This document shows, one piece after another, positions 41,106 to 50,993 of a stretch of 64,000 nucleotides of DNA. A program made the translations under genes and the position numbers. The first letter of the stretch is position 1, and each line of letters begins with the position of its first letter. Below the pieces are notes generated by a model. It was given only the letters and a program-made list of their open reading frames with translations. It had not been told where the DNA came from and did no database searches. Source of the stretch: Elusimicrobia bacterium RIFOXYA2_FULL_47_53 (GTDB lineage Bacteria; Elusimicrobiota; Endomicrobiia; Endomicrobiales; XYA2-FULL-47-53); the NCBI GenBank assembly GCA_001800315.1, contig MGVE01000014.1, positions 49,358 through 113,357 on the forward strand, read 5' to 3'.

Positions 41106-41633
41106 TTAAAAAATAAGTTTAACAACTGCGATAGCGGTGATTATGCCGAAAATGTCCGCGATGAGGCAGACGGGCACCAGATACTTTGTTTTCTTTATTC
41201 CCACCGCGCCGAGGTAAACCGCCAGCACATAGAAAGTGGTTTCGGCGCTGCCGATTATTACAGCCGAGATTCTGGAAGCCATGGAATCCGGGCCGGTAGT
41301 TTTGACGATATCGGTAAATATTCCCAATGCGGCGCTGCCCGAGAGAGGCTTTATTATGGCGATAGAGAATACATCAACGGGTATGTTGAAAATCGGAGAA
41401 AGCCACGCGAGCATCGCTTTCATGGAGTCATAGGCGCCGGAAGCCTGGAAGGTCTTTATGGCAAGAAAAATTGCCAGGATATAAGGAAAAATTTTAATAA
41501 TTACATCTATGCCGTCCTTGGCTCCCGAGACAAAAGAGTCGTAGAGTCGGACTTTCTTGAACAGCCCGTAGGCAACGGTGAAAAGAATAAATACCGGTAT
41601 AAGGGCCTGAGAGAAATAATTTAAGAGGTCCAT
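41106..41633 (-). CDS. spmB: Spore maturation protein B-like membrane protein
   Basis: 175 residues, a nucleoside-recognition (Gate) domain membrane protein with four or five helices. YDSFVSGAKDGIDVIIKIFP, KPLSGSAALGIFTDIV and VIIGSAETTFYVLAVYLGAV are characteristic. SpmA/SpmB pairs occur widely in non-sporulating bacteria, and the transported or sensed ligand is unknown. It overlaps spmA by 13 bases. Confidence 0.93.
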   Translation of the reverse strand: MDLLNYFSQALIPVFILFTVAYGLFKKVRLYDSFVSGAKDGIDVIIKIFPYILAIFLAIKTFQASGAYDSMKAMLAWLSPIFNIPVDVFSIAIIKPLSGSAALGIFTDIVKTTGPDSMASRISAVIIGSAETTFYVLAVYLGAVGIKKTKYLVPVCLIADIFGIITAIAVVKLIF

Positions 41634-42211
41634 TTAGATATTTTCCTGAAAGCAAAAAGTACGGTTATGGCAACCGCGGTTGAAATAAGCGTGGCAACTA
41701 TGGTCGGCAGAACAATGGCGCTGGGAGCCTGCGAGCCGTAATTCGCCAGAAGCCCTATAACGGTAAAAGGGATCAGCTGTATGCTTGAAGTGTTAATTAC
41801 GATAAACAACATCATCTCAAAGGATATGTTGTCTTTTTCTTCCGGAGGATTTAGACTCTGCAGGTCTTTCATGGCTCTTATTCCAAGAGGAGTAGCGGCG
41901 TTGCCGAGCCCGAAAATATTTGCCAGCAGGTTCAGGGTTATGGATGTTATGGACGGGTGGTCGTCAGGGATATTTTTAAAAAGCCTGGATATCAGGGGCT
42001 TGAAAAAATGCGAGAGCTTATAGATGAGGCCCGAATCCTCCAGTATCTTAGTCAATCCGAGCCAGAGCGATACGATGCCCAACAGGTAAATGCTTACTTC
42101 AACGGCCGACTTGCTCGCCTCAAACATGGCCTTTGTGAAATCGTCAAACCTGCCGTTTATAACGGAAAAGGCCACGCTGACGGCGATCAGTAAAAACCAG
42201 ATAATATTCAT
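41621..42211 (-). CDS. spmA: Spore maturation protein A-like membrane protein
   Basis: 196 residues with hydrophobic helices and Gate-domain motifs AVEVSIYLLGIVSLWLGLTK and LANIFGLGNAATPLGIRAM. It is the partner of the following spmB. Its start overlaps the stop of the LD-carboxypeptidase gene by four bases, so a peptidoglycan-recycling enzyme and the Spm pair share a transcript. Confidence 0.93.
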   Translation of the reverse strand: MNIIWFLLIAVSVAFSVINGRFDDFTKAMFEASKSAVEVSIYLLGIVSLWLGLTKILEDSGLIYKLSHFFKPLISRLFKNIPDDHPSITSITLNLLANIFGLGNAATPLGIRAMKDLQSLNPPEEKDNISFEMMLFIVINTSSIQLIPFTVIGLLANYGSQAPSAIVLPTIVATLISTAVAITVLFAFRKISKWTS

Positions 42212-43059
42212 ATTTTCTTTATGAGAAGAGTTTTCCCGCGGGTGTCCAGCTCAACTTTAGCTCCCACCGGAAGAGTAATCTTGTTTCTGACATGCCCGAT
42301 GTTTTCGCAGAAAACAACCGGAAATTTAACTTTCATCTGTTCTGTTATGACTTTGTAAACATCGCGGGGTTTAGAGCCCCTGAAATCTCCGAGAATAAGC
42401 CCTCTGATGTTTTTGAATTTGCCCGCGATAATCCAGTGAGTCAGGCAGCGGTCTATTTCGTGGAGTTTCTCGTCCACATCCTCAAAAAAAACAACGGCGC
42501 CGGAGGTTTCGGTTTCCCATTGAGTGCCTAAAAGCGCGCTGAGCGTAATAAGATTCCCGCCTTTGAGTGTCCCGCTGGTTTTGCCATGCTTAAAAACCTC
42601 TATACGGGAGCCGGCGAACAAATTTCTATCCGGAAAGCCGCTTAAGGCGTTGAGAAAGGATTTTACCGTGAAACGCGAAGGTTTTTCAAAATTAATAATC
42701 ATCGGGGAATGCAGGGTCACAAGGTTGCATCTTTCGTACAGGGTGTTTAGTAAAGTAGATATATCGCTGAAACCCGCGAAAATCTTGGGATTGCGCCCGA
42801 TGAGTTTATAGTCAATATACGGCAGAGCTTTCATGGAACTGTAGCCGCCGCGCCTCGCGATGATCAGCTCCGCTTTACTGTTTCTGAAGGCGGCGTGTAT
42901 TTCGGCGGCTTTTTCCTTTGGAGAAAGCAGGCGGGTTTTGAACTTTCTGTTTAAGACCGGGAAGCCCAGCTTTTCAAAATTTTTCAGGCAGGCATTAAAC
43001 TCTTTTCTGCTTTTCATAGGCCAGCTGGGCGATATTGTGGCCGTCAGTATCTTTCTCAC
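42208..43059 (-). CDS. ldcA: Murein tetrapeptide LD-carboxypeptidase (peptidase S66)
   Basis: About 283 residues. It removes the terminal D-Ala from cytoplasmic murein tetrapeptides. The S66 nucleophile region is ARRGGYSSMKALPYIDYKLI, with FAGFSDIS, FFEDVDEKLHEIDR and the His-containing IGHVRNKITLPVGAKVELDT. I start at the GTG at 43059, which overlaps the kinase stop as GTGA. The frame extends 19 codons further into the kinase gene, but that part has no family similarity. Confidence 0.88.
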   Translation of the reverse strand: MRKILTATISPSWPMKSRKEFNACLKNFEKLGFPVLNRKFKTRLLSPKEKAAEIHAAFRNSKAELIIARRGGYSSMKALPYIDYKLIGRNPKIFAGFSDISTLLNTLYERCNLVTLHSPMIINFEKPSRFTVKSFLNALSGFPDRNLFAGSRIEVFKHGKTSGTLKGGNLITLSALLGTQWETETSGAVVFFEDVDEKLHEIDRCLTHWIIAGKFKNIRGLILGDFRGSKPRDVYKVITEQMKVKFPVVFCENIGHVRNKITLPVGAKVELDTRGKTLLIKKI

Positions 43060-46055
43060 AGGCTTGTCGCTCCCAGTATATTGAACAGGGCTTTGCTCAT
43101 GTCCTCTATTTTGCACGGTTTTGGCAATACGCCCGAGAATCCGTACTCTTTAAAATTCGCCACAATAGGGTCGTTGGAATAGCCGCTGAACACCAGGGCC
43201 TTTACGGACGGGTCCATTTTGAGCATTTTGGCCAGCACATCTTTTCCTCCGAAACCTCCGGGGATGGTCAGGTCTAAAATTACGGCGTCAAAGGGCTGCC
43301 CGGAATTTCTGGCTTCCGAAAATACGGAGATAGCTTCCTCGCCGTTCCTAGCAAAGCCCGCGGAGTAGCCGAGGTGATTGAGAATCCTTCCCATGGTGTT
43401 TCTTATCAGGTCCTCGTCGTCCATAATAAGGACTTTTCCGTGGCCCTTTATCTCCCGCTGTTCGGTGGCGGCTGGGTATTCCTGCGTTTTAGCCGTTTTC
43501 GCGGTGACGGCAGGAAGATAAATGTTTATGGTTGTTCCGACGCCAACCTCGGATTCGGCGCCGATAAATCCGCCGTGCTTATTTATTATGGAAAATGAAA
43601 CCGCAAGCCCCAGACCGCTGCCTGTTTCCTTGGTGGTGAAATACGGATAGAATATTTTTGAAATTATGCTTTTCTCTATGCCGTTCCCGTGGTCCCGTAT
43701 GGCAATATGAATGTAATTCCCGGGAGCCAGCGCCATGCTGTTTTCCGCGGAATATATTCTAATGTTCCTGGCTGAAATCTCAATCGCGCCGCCGTCCGGC
43801 ATGGACTGGTCGGCATTTATGATAATATTGTTAATTACCTGGGCCATCTGGCCGACATCCATATCGGCGTCCCACAGCGAATCTTCTATAAAATAATCGC
43901 ATCTGGATTTTGAGCCCCTTAGCATGAAAGTCGCCGAATCGCGCAAAATGCTCACAATGGAGGCTTTTTGCTTTACTGGCACGCCTCCTTTTGAAAATGT
44001 CATAAGCTGTTGCGTAAGCCCCCTGGCCTCAAACGACGCTTTTTCGCTCTCGCTGAGCAGGTCAAAGAGCACGCTGTCGGGAGCCGCGTGAAATTTCGCG
44101 AGGCCGATATTACCCAGTATGGCGGTCAGAAGATTGTTGAAATCGTGAGCTATACCGCCGGCAAGAATGCCGACAGCCTCTATTTTATGGGCTTTGGTTA
44201 TATTTTCTTCCATTTTTAGTTTCTCTGTTATGTCCCGAAAGACTATAACGACGCCGGTAATCCTGCCTTCATTGTCTTTTATCGGTGCGCCGCTGTAGGT
44301 AATATTTCTTTCAGCGCCGTCCCGGGCAATTAAAATCGTTTCACCCGGCATATCGGTCACAGTGCCGGAATTTAATACCCGAACATACAGGTTTTCGCAG
44401 GGTTCCCGCGAATCTTTACAGATTATGTGTAAAACCTCGGCGATATGCCGTCCTATAGAGGAAGCGAAGGACCAGCCGGTTAAGTCCTCGGCAACCTTGT
44501 TCATAAGCGAAATGCGTCCGGCTGAGTCAACCGAAATGACGCCGTCAGCGATGGATCTTAAGGTCACGGCAAGATGTTCTTTTTCCGCAAGAAAGGCCGC
44601 CAGCATGGCTTTTCTCGCGGTGATATCTTTGGCTATAAGGATAATGCTGTCTAAGTCTACATTGCCCTCTTTTCTTTTCAAAAGGGAGCTTGAAAGCATT
44701 ACCGGCAGCAGCTTCCCGGTTTTGGTTCTAAAGTTAAGCTCCATGTCACTTAAGAAACCGTCGGTTGAAAGCCTGGTGAAAAACTCTTTCCTTGTTTTCT
44801 CGCCGTCTTCAAAAATTGTGTTAATACTCAGGCCCGTTAGTTCGGATTCCGAGTATTCAAGCGCTGCCATGGCCGCGTAGTTGGTGGTTTTAATCACGGA
44901 ATTAATGTCAATTACGAATATCATGTCCGCGATAGAATGCAGGATATTGTCAACATAATCTCGGGAAACCGTTGTATTTTTAAGCTCAGCGGACATTTTG
45001 TTGAAATTCTCAACAAGCATTCCTATTTCGCCGCCGGTACTTGAATCAACCGTCGCGGCCAGGTTTCCGGACGCGAGGTTTTTTGAGGCGGCGGCAAGTT
45101 TAATTATCGGCCTTGAGAATTTTCTGGACAGCGCGAAGGCAATGAGTATTGAAATCACCGCGGAAGCTGTAAAAATAAGAAGGTAAAAATGCCCCATGCT
45201 CCGGGTATCTTTAAAAATGACCGCAAACGGGACTTTTGCCGCAACGCGCAGAAATGGTTTGTCGGGAACAAGCGAGTAGTCGGAGTAGGCTATAATGGAG
45301 TTGTCTAATGTTTTGAAAATCAAAGACTTCTGAAATTCTTTTGAAAAGGCGGATGAAATTTCAGCAGAGGCGCTTGACCCCCGCGGCGCGTAAAAGTTGG
45401 CATTATCCGGCCCGTAAGCCCAAACCAGCTGCTCCTGGTATATCTTGATTCCGGAAAGATATTCAAAAAAGTATTTTAGATCATAATCAATAGCGATGAA
45501 CCCGCCGGTGTCTCTGCCGCCCGACTTGTGCGCCGCTATTGTAAAATAGGTCGTATTTTTATTCTTAAACGGGCCGGCTACGGCGAAACCGTCAGAATCC
45601 GCGTTTAACTTGTTAAACAGCTCCGATTTTGAGAAATCTCTGTAATTCTTTAGAACACCGCTTCGGTCAACTCTGGCTATTTCCCTGCCGCGACCGTCAA
45701 CGCAGTAAAGGCTTAGAAAGGTTTTTTTGCTGAGCAGATATCTTGTAAGAAGCTTTTCCAAGGGTGGATAGGATATTTTGTTATTCCGAGGAGCATCCAG
45801 ATTCACCTGCCTGAAGATGTCGTTTGTGGATAAAAGCCTGAGCGTATTTTTAAGGTCTTCATTGAAATGGAAATTGAAATTATCGGTTATGGACCTGAAT
45901 TCGTACACCAAATGTCCGGTCGCGTGATTAATATAGGATTGCCTGCTGAAAAAATAATAAGACAGGGAGACGGCGGCCGTCATAAAAAGCGTGCTCCCCG
46001 TAAGGATTAGAAGGAGGCTTTGAAAAAAACTTAGACCTTTTATTTTTTGAATCAT
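43056..46055 (-). CDS. Hybrid sensor histidine kinase with receiver domain
   Basis: 999 residues. Membrane helices near residues 11-36 and 289-311 bracket a 250-residue periplasmic sensor (Cache-like). HAMP spans about 312-365, PAS domains about 366-483 and 490-612, then HisKA with His637 in GGIAHDFNNLLTAI. The HATPase has DHGNGIEKSI and GSGLGLAVSFSI. A C-terminal receiver from about 873 has VLIMDDEDLIRN and phospho-acceptor ILDLTIPGG. No response-regulator gene or output domain is adjacent, so phosphate may pass to a distant protein. It overlaps ldcA by four bases. Confidence 0.93.
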   Translation of the reverse strand: MIQKIKGLSFFQSLLLILTGSTLFMTAAVSLSYYFFSRQSYINHATGHLVYEFRSITDNFNFHFNEDLKNTLRLLSTNDIFRQVNLDAPRNNKISYPPLEKLLTRYLLSKKTFLSLYCVDGRGREIARVDRSGVLKNYRDFSKSELFNKLNADSDGFAVAGPFKNKNTTYFTIAAHKSGGRDTGGFIAIDYDLKYFFEYLSGIKIYQEQLVWAYGPDNANFYAPRGSSASAEISSAFSKEFQKSLIFKTLDNSIIAYSDYSLVPDKPFLRVAAKVPFAVIFKDTRSMGHFYLLIFTASAVISILIAFALSRKFSRPIIKLAAASKNLASGNLAATVDSSTGGEIGMLVENFNKMSAELKNTTVSRDYVDNILHSIADMIFVIDINSVIKTTNYAAMAALEYSESELTGLSINTIFEDGEKTRKEFFTRLSTDGFLSDMELNFRTKTGKLLPVMLSSSLLKRKEGNVDLDSIILIAKDITARKAMLAAFLAEKEHLAVTLRSIADGVISVDSAGRISLMNKVAEDLTGWSFASSIGRHIAEVLHIICKDSREPCENLYVRVLNSGTVTDMPGETILIARDGAERNITYSGAPIKDNEGRITGVVIVFRDITEKLKMEENITKAHKIEAVGILAGGIAHDFNNLLTAILGNIGLAKFHAAPDSVLFDLLSESEKASFEARGLTQQLMTFSKGGVPVKQKASIVSILRDSATFMLRGSKSRCDYFIEDSLWDADMDVGQMAQVINNIIINADQSMPDGGAIEISARNIRIYSAENSMALAPGNYIHIAIRDHGNGIEKSIISKIFYPYFTTKETGSGLGLAVSFSIINKHGGFIGAESEVGVGTTINIYLPAVTAKTAKTQEYPAATEQREIKGHGKVLIMDDEDLIRNTMGRILNHLGYSAGFARNGEEAISVFSEARNSGQPFDAVILDLTIPGGFGGKDVLAKMLKMDPSVKALVFSGYSNDPIVANFKEYGFSGVLPKPCKIEDMSKALFNILGATSL

Positions 46056-46057
46056 GT

Positions 46058-46762
46058 TTAGTAGGTTATGCCTTTTTCCCTGAAACTGAAATATCCGGAA
46101 TCGGAAACGATTATATGGTCCAAAAGCGCTATTTCAACGGTATCAAGGGCTTTTTTTAACGCTTTCGTGGCGGAGATGTCGTCCTGGGACGGTTCCAGTG
46201 AGCCTCCGGGATGGTTGTGCGCCACTATTATTCCGGAGGCCTTCGCTTCAATCGCTTTTGCGGCGATCTCTCTTGGATAAACCGCGGAGCGGTTTATGGT
46301 TCCCTCAAAGACGGTTTCGGTTTTTATGAGCCGATTGCCGTTATCAAGAAAAATTCCAACAAATTCCTCTTTGCTTTTGTCTTTTAAGTAAAGGTTTAAA
46401 TAATTTATTACGGCGGCGGGGCTGGAAAGCAGGTCCTTCTTTCTCATTCCCCTTTCAGCGCGAAGTTCTGCTAGGTCGCCTACAAGCCTTAGGAAAACAG
46501 CGATGTGTTCCGAAGCGCCGCCCGATCTGAGTTCGGTATCAGACGCTTTTAAAATCATGTCCAGGCTCTTGAACTTTTCCAGGAGTTTTTTGGCTGTATT
46601 TTTCGTGTCCCTGCGCGAAACCGCATAAAACAACGCCAGCTCAAGAACTTCATAATCCTGCCAGCCTTTTATTCCGGTTTCAATATAGCGTTGTTTTAAG
46701 CGGCTCCTGTGGCCGTGGAAACTCTTTTTCAAATCATCCCCCCAAACAACAGCGTAAGTCAT
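46058..46762 (-). CDS. radC: RadC-family protein (JAMM/MPN domain)
   Basis: 234 residues. An N-terminal helix-hairpin-helix-like part (YEVLELALFYAVSRRDTKNT) precedes the JAMM metalloprotease-like domain. Motifs are EFVGIFLDNGNRLI, then the metal site VAHNHPGGSLEPSQDD. Despite its name a role in DNA repair is not established. It follows the release-factor-like gene and ends two bases before the kinase gene. Confidence 0.94.
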   Translation of the reverse strand: MTYAVVWGDDLKKSFHGHRSRLKQRYIETGIKGWQDYEVLELALFYAVSRRDTKNTAKKLLEKFKSLDMILKASDTELRSGGASEHIAVFLRLVGDLAELRAERGMRKKDLLSSPAAVINYLNLYLKDKSKEEFVGIFLDNGNRLIKTETVFEGTINRSAVYPREIAAKAIEAKASGIIVAHNHPGGSLEPSQDDISATKALKKALDTVEIALLDHIIVSDSGYFSFREKGITY

Positions 46763-46783
46763 CGGCTCATTTCAGGCACAGAT

Positions 46784-47191
46784 TTACCAGTGAACCTGCG
46801 CCCTGAGCTGTTTTTTTTCCGAAATATGTTTTTTTTGCGCGAGCATTTTCTCTTTGGCTCTTTTGGAGCGTTTGCGTTTCTGCCTTCTTATCTTTTCAAT
46901 TCTCTGCTGTTCGCGGCTAAGCCTTCCTAATACCGCGGATTCAACTTTATCGCAGAGGATCCTTCTCGCGAGGAACCTGTTGAGGGACTGCTGGCGCTCG
47001 CTCTGGCACTTGACATCCGTTCCGGTAGGCAGGTGTTTTAAATAAACACAGGTAGAGGTTTTGTTGACATTCTGCCCGCCCTTGCCGCCCGACCTAATAA
47101 AATTTTCCAGCAGGTCGCCCTCCGAAATGCCCAGCCTGCGCATCCTTTCTTCAAGCTCGCTCTGTTTCGCGGGATTTACGCCAAAATCCAT
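46784..47191 (-). CDS. Peptide chain release factor-like protein (GGQ domain only)
   Basis: 135 residues. The RF-1 catalytic domain has the GGQ motif in IRSGGKGGQNVNKTSTCV and a conserved SERQQSLNRFLARRIL. The C-terminal third is Arg/Lys/Gln-rich (RIEKIRRQKRKRSKRAKEK), as in ArfB/YaeJ-type ribosome rescue factors, whose tail enters the mRNA channel. It lacks codon-recognition domains. Ribosome rescue is thus the most likely role. Its start overlaps the HAD gene stop by one base. Confidence 0.85.
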   Translation of the reverse strand: MDFGVNPAKQSELEERMRRLGISEGDLLENFIRSGGKGGQNVNKTSTCVYLKHLPTGTDVKCQSERQQSLNRFLARRILCDKVESAVLGRLSREQQRIEKIRRQKRKRSKRAKEKMLAQKKHISEKKQLRAQVHW

Positions 47192-47841
47192 TAAGAAGTC
47201 CTCGTATTTAACAAGCTTCTTTCAAAAAACACAATGCCCGCGCTTTTAAGGTCTGTCACCAGCTGTTCGGCCGATTTGAAGTGAAATGCGTTTATGCCCT
47301 GCTCTCTGGCAGAGAGCACATTCTCAAGTATGTCGTCTGTGTAGAAAATTCTTTCCGGAGCGGTGCCGTAAAAATTTATCAATTGTTTGTAAATCTCAGA
47401 ATCCGGCTTAAGAAGTTTAAGGCGGTAGGAAAGGTGGTAATCTTTAAAATGCCTCATGAGAGGGTAGGCGCTCTGAATATGCTCAAAGTGCATCTTGTTG
47501 GTGTTTGAGAGAATACCAAGCTCAAAATGATCTTTTAAGCTTTTTATAATGGAGTTAATCGCGGGTTTTTCGGTGAATATATCGCAGGCGATGCGCCTGA
47601 AATTTTCATAACTCAGGTTCATGGGAAACCTGGCTGTCACCGACGAGTAGAACTCCTGTTCGGAGATCTCACCCCTGTCAAAAGATTCGCTGAGACCGGA
47701 ACGAAAAATATAACTGAATATTTCGTCTCTTTCCCGTCCGGAGCATTCTGCGAAACCGTTTGCTATCGGGGCCAGGTCAAAATCCAGAAGAACATTGCCG
47801 ATATCAAAAATTAGAACTTCCGTTTTACTTTTCACTTTCAT
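47191..47841 (-). CDS. HAD-family phosphatase (YihX-like)
   Basis: 216 residues. HAD motif I is in FDIGNVLLDFD, motif II is LGILSNTNKMHFEHI, and motif III/IV are the Lys in KLLKPDSEIYKQL and Asp-Asp in IFYTDDILENV. The sequence style matches the YihX/alpha-D-glucose-1-phosphate phosphatase or epoxide-hydrolase-N branch. Substrate not determinable. It lies in a run of closely packed genes from the ABC importer to radC. Confidence 0.88.
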   Translation of the reverse strand: MKVKSKTEVLIFDIGNVLLDFDLAPIANGFAECSGRERDEIFSYIFRSGLSESFDRGEISEQEFYSSVTARFPMNLSYENFRRIACDIFTEKPAINSIIKSLKDHFELGILSNTNKMHFEHIQSAYPLMRHFKDYHLSYRLKLLKPDSEIYKQLINFYGTAPERIFYTDDILENVLSAREQGINAFHFKSAEQLVTDLKSAGIVFFERSLLNTRTS

Positions 47842-47856
47842 TCCTCTGAACAGCAG

Positions 47857-48636
47857 CTAATTCCTGCTGATCCAGGATAATAATTTGTTTGTGAAAACCT
47901 TATCCTCAAACATCTGGACACCGTGCCTGCCGCCCGCGGCGGAAAGCATCTCGGAGCGTTTATTTGATTTAATTTTGGCGTAGAGAAGAGAGGAGCTCTG
48001 GTAAGCGTAAGTATCGCCGGGCGAAGCCGCTATGAGCACAGCTCTCTTTGAATATTCTAATACCGGACCGGACGCGGCAAAACCCGCGTAATTGAGGCCC
48101 GGAGAGAGCAAAACCACGGCAGGAATGGATTTGTCCATGGATCCGTAAATCAGACAGACATTGGCGCCGAGGCTCGCGCCGGCAAGCGCTATTTTTTTAG
48201 CGGGTGTGCCGTATGTGGTTTCAAGAGTTTTAACGGCTTTCTCCAGATCGGAGACCATTCTCTCCCATTCCGAGGCAGGCCCCGGAGGAGAAAAATTTGC
48301 ATAACTTATCTTTTTGCCTTTAATATCCCTGGTGCTTTCACCGTGGCCCCGCGCGTCGTAGGAAAGGAATCCGTAGCCGAGGCGCGCGAGATTGTGCGCG
48401 AACGGCTGCCACTCTTCCTGATTGCTTGCAAGGCCGTGCAAAAGTATAAAAGTCTTCATGCTTTTGCTTGCGGGAGGATAGTAGAGGGCCGAAATAATAA
48501 CACCGTCATTTGTGATAAAAGTAATCTTTTTGCCGATCTTCGCGCCTGGTTTTACGGCGTAGCTATGGGCGTTAAAGGAAAGCAGCAGGATCGCGGCTGA
48601 TAAAAGGATTCTAAAAAAGCTTATTTTTTTGGTCAT
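47857..48636 (-). CDS. Secreted alpha/beta hydrolase
   Basis: About 259 residues. A signal peptide (FFRILLSAAILLLSFNAHSYA) precedes an alpha/beta hydrolase fold: ILLHGLASNQEEWQPFA, YDARGHGEST, and nucleophile elbow ALAGASLGANVCL. A late GGRHGVQMFED supplies the likely catalytic His. It resembles serine esterases or dienelactone-hydrolase-like proteins. The ATG at 48636 suits the signal peptide best; a GTG at 48675, overlapping the upstream stop as GTGA, is the alternative. Confidence 0.83.
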   Translation of the reverse strand: MTKKISFFRILLSAAILLLSFNAHSYAVKPGAKIGKKITFITNDGVIISALYYPPASKSMKTFILLHGLASNQEEWQPFAHNLARLGYGFLSYDARGHGESTRDIKGKKISYANFSPPGPASEWERMVSDLEKAVKTLETTYGTPAKKIALAGASLGANVCLIYGSMDKSIPAVVLLSPGLNYAGFAASGPVLEYSKRAVLIAASPGDTYAYQSSSLLYAKIKSNKRSEMLSAAGGRHGVQMFEDKVFTNKLLSWISRN

Positions 48637-48671
48637 AAATTTTACATTCCGTAAAAGGTTCTCGGCAGGCT

Positions 48672-50009
48672 TCACTTTTGTTTCAGTATTTTATTTACTT
48701 TAACTGCCACTTTAGCGAGGCCTTCTTTAACCGGTACCGTATTGTGGACGATCAGATCCATCTCCGGCCCGATATATTTGTCCGATGCCTCTCTCCAGAG
48801 AGGATGGAAAGGTTCGTAGTACACATATTTTACAGCCTCGTTAAGCATTTTCTTGTTCTGCGGCGGATTAAGATCCCCCGCCCAGTGTTTGCCGCCCGCG
48901 ATCTTCCTGTTGGCGGGCTGGGCAAGGCCCGTATCGGCAAGCATCTCCTGTCCCTCGTCGCCGGCAAGGCATTTTACAACTTCCCACGCCTCTTTGGGAT
49001 TTTTGCAGGTTTTCAGTATAGCGTACCCGGAGCCGCCGGTACCAAAGCCTCTTTTGCCTTTCGGGCCCTTAGGAAACATGGCGACATCCCACTTGAACTT
49101 GTCACCGACAAGCTGTCTTAAATTGGGAGTTTCCCAAATCCCGGACTGGAACATGGCGAGCCTGCCCATTATAAAGAGCTGGTTTATGCTCATACCGGAG
49201 TTTGTGAGCGCGTCTGGTTTCGGAGAGACGAAATGCCTGTAAGAGAGGTCCACAAACGCCTGCACGCCGTCAACGGCCTCTTTTCTGTCAAGAAGGCAGG
49301 TCTTGGGGTCATCAATATCATCCACGAGTTTCCCGCCATAGGAATAGACAAAGTTGTGCCAGGTCCAACCCCAGTAACCGTAGCAGCTGATTTTCTTTTC
49401 GTTAAACTCCGGGTCGCCGGGATGCCTTCCTTTGTCGTCAATGGTAAGTTTTTTAGCCGTGGCGAGGAATTCGTTCATGTCCCAGTTGTCTTTCGGGAAG
49501 GGCACATTGCTTTTTTCAAAAAGGTCTTTGTTGTAGTAAATGCAGGCGAAAGGAGCGGTGTCTCGGGGTATGCAGAATAATTTGCCGTTTCGCGTGAACC
49601 TGGAAACGACCTCCGGAAAGAAATTATTTATGCTGAATCCCTTATCCCCGCTTAAAAACGGCGTCAGGTCCAGAAGCGCGTTTTTGTAAAAAAAGGTCAC
49701 GAAAATATTAACTTCGCAGAAAATAATGTCCGGCGGATTGCCTCCCGCGATCTCCGTGAGCACTTTGTCGGTATAGGTGCCCGAAGGGATGTGTTCCAGA
49801 ACGACTTTAATCCCGGGGTTGTTTTTCCCCCAGTTTGAAATGGTTTTGTTTATTATTTCCTTCTCGGAAGGCGCTCCCCAGTACGCGACGCGGATTTCGG
49901 TTTGTTTTCCCGCGCCGGCGCTGTTTTCCTTTTTGGAGGAACAGCCCGTTGAAAATATAGCCGAAAGCATAAGCGCGGCCGCAAAACAGATTTTTAAGTT
50001 CTTTGACAT
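48672..50009 (-). CDS. ABC sugar importer, substrate-binding lipoprotein
   Basis: 445 residues. The lipobox is MLSAIFSTGCSS, so the protein is membrane-anchored. The fold is an extracellular solute-binding protein family 1 type: EIRVAYWGAPSEKEIINKTI, FCEVNIFVTFFYKNALLDL, AMFPKGPKGKRGFGTGGSGY and the PANRKIA region near the C-terminus. It would deliver an oligosaccharide to the two permeases encoded upstream. The ATP-binding subunit is not in the window and is often shared in this family. Confidence 0.93.
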   Translation of the reverse strand: MSKNLKICFAAALMLSAIFSTGCSSKKENSAGAGKQTEIRVAYWGAPSEKEIINKTISNWGKNNPGIKVVLEHIPSGTYTDKVLTEIAGGNPPDIIFCEVNIFVTFFYKNALLDLTPFLSGDKGFSINNFFPEVVSRFTRNGKLFCIPRDTAPFACIYYNKDLFEKSNVPFPKDNWDMNEFLATAKKLTIDDKGRHPGDPEFNEKKISCYGYWGWTWHNFVYSYGGKLVDDIDDPKTCLLDRKEAVDGVQAFVDLSYRHFVSPKPDALTNSGMSINQLFIMGRLAMFQSGIWETPNLRQLVGDKFKWDVAMFPKGPKGKRGFGTGGSGYAILKTCKNPKEAWEVVKCLAGDEGQEMLADTGLAQPANRKIAGGKHWAGDLNPPQNKKMLNEAVKYVYYEPFHPLWREASDKYIGPEMDLIVHNTVPVKEGLAKVAVKVNKILKQK

Positions 50010-50038
50010 TAAGTCGTCTCCCTGAAAAATAATTTTTA

Positions 50039-50884
50039 CTAACCTTTAAGGCCGGTCAACGCTATGCCCTGTGTTATAAAGCGCTGGTTGAGAATGAACA
50101 CAATCAGGGCCGGCGCGAGAACGATGACGGAGGCCGCCATAAGAAGCGTCCAGTTGGTGGAATAGATGTCCTGGAAGTATGAAAGCCCGATAGGCAGTGT
50201 TTTCATGTGTTCCGACGATGTCACAATAAGAGGCCAGAAGAAACTCTGCCAGTTTCCGAGAAATGTAAAAGTGGCGAGTGTCGCTATGGCAGGCTTTGAA
50301 AGCGGCAGGATTATCTGCCAGTAAATCCTCCACGAACTGCAGCCGTCAATTCTCGCGGCGTCCTCAAGGTCGGTCGGCAGAGTCATGAAAAACTGCCTCA
50401 GCATGAATGTTCCGTACGCCGAGAATATACCGGGAAGTATCAGGGCCTTGTAAGTGTCAAGCCAGCCGAACATTTTAAGAAGAATAAACACGGGAATAAG
50501 GGTTACCATGCCGGGTATCATCATGGTGGCGAGGTAGGCAAAAAACAGCTTGTCTCTGCCGGGAAATTTGAGCCTCGCGAAGGCGTAGGCGGCCATGGAG
50601 CTTGTCAGAATCTGTCCAAAGGTGACGGCAACCGCCACAAAGATACTGTTTAAATAAAACTTGCCGAAAGGGATCGCGTGCCAGGCCTCAATGTAGTTGG
50701 ACCACATTATCGGGGTGGGCCATAGCTGGAGCGTGGAAGTGAAGATCTGGGACGGCTCCTTTAAGGATGTGGAAAGCATCCACAGGAACGGAAAAATCAT
50801 TGATATGCCGAATAGCGACAATACCAGGTAGACAAAAAATTTATTAATCATGTCCCGAATCAATTTTATCTGGTGCAGTGTCAT
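50039..50884 (-). CDS. ABC sugar importer permease (MalG-like)
   Basis: 281 residues with six membrane helices. The EAA loop is DLEDAARIDGCSSWRIYWQI followed by ILPLSKPAIATLATF, where the ATPase docks. MIFPFLWMLSTSLKEPSQIF is the typical start. GAGG precedes the ATG. The gap to the upstream permease (50885-50993) holds a short AAGTGNTAAGT-type repeat. Confidence 0.94.
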   Translation of the reverse strand: MTLHQIKLIRDMINKFFVYLVLSLFGISMIFPFLWMLSTSLKEPSQIFTSTLQLWPTPIMWSNYIEAWHAIPFGKFYLNSIFVAVAVTFGQILTSSMAAYAFARLKFPGRDKLFFAYLATMMIPGMVTLIPVFILLKMFGWLDTYKALILPGIFSAYGTFMLRQFFMTLPTDLEDAARIDGCSSWRIYWQIILPLSKPAIATLATFTFLGNWQSFFWPLIVTSSEHMKTLPIGLSYFQDIYSTNWTLLMAASVIVLAPALIVFILNQRFITQGIALTGLKG

Positions 50885-50993
50885 GTAAACCTCTAAAGTG
50901 GTAAGAGATAAGGGGTACGGGGTAAGTTAACAACAGGGCAAATCATTTAGGTTTGGCCTTAACTTAACACTTACCACTTAGCACTGTATTTTT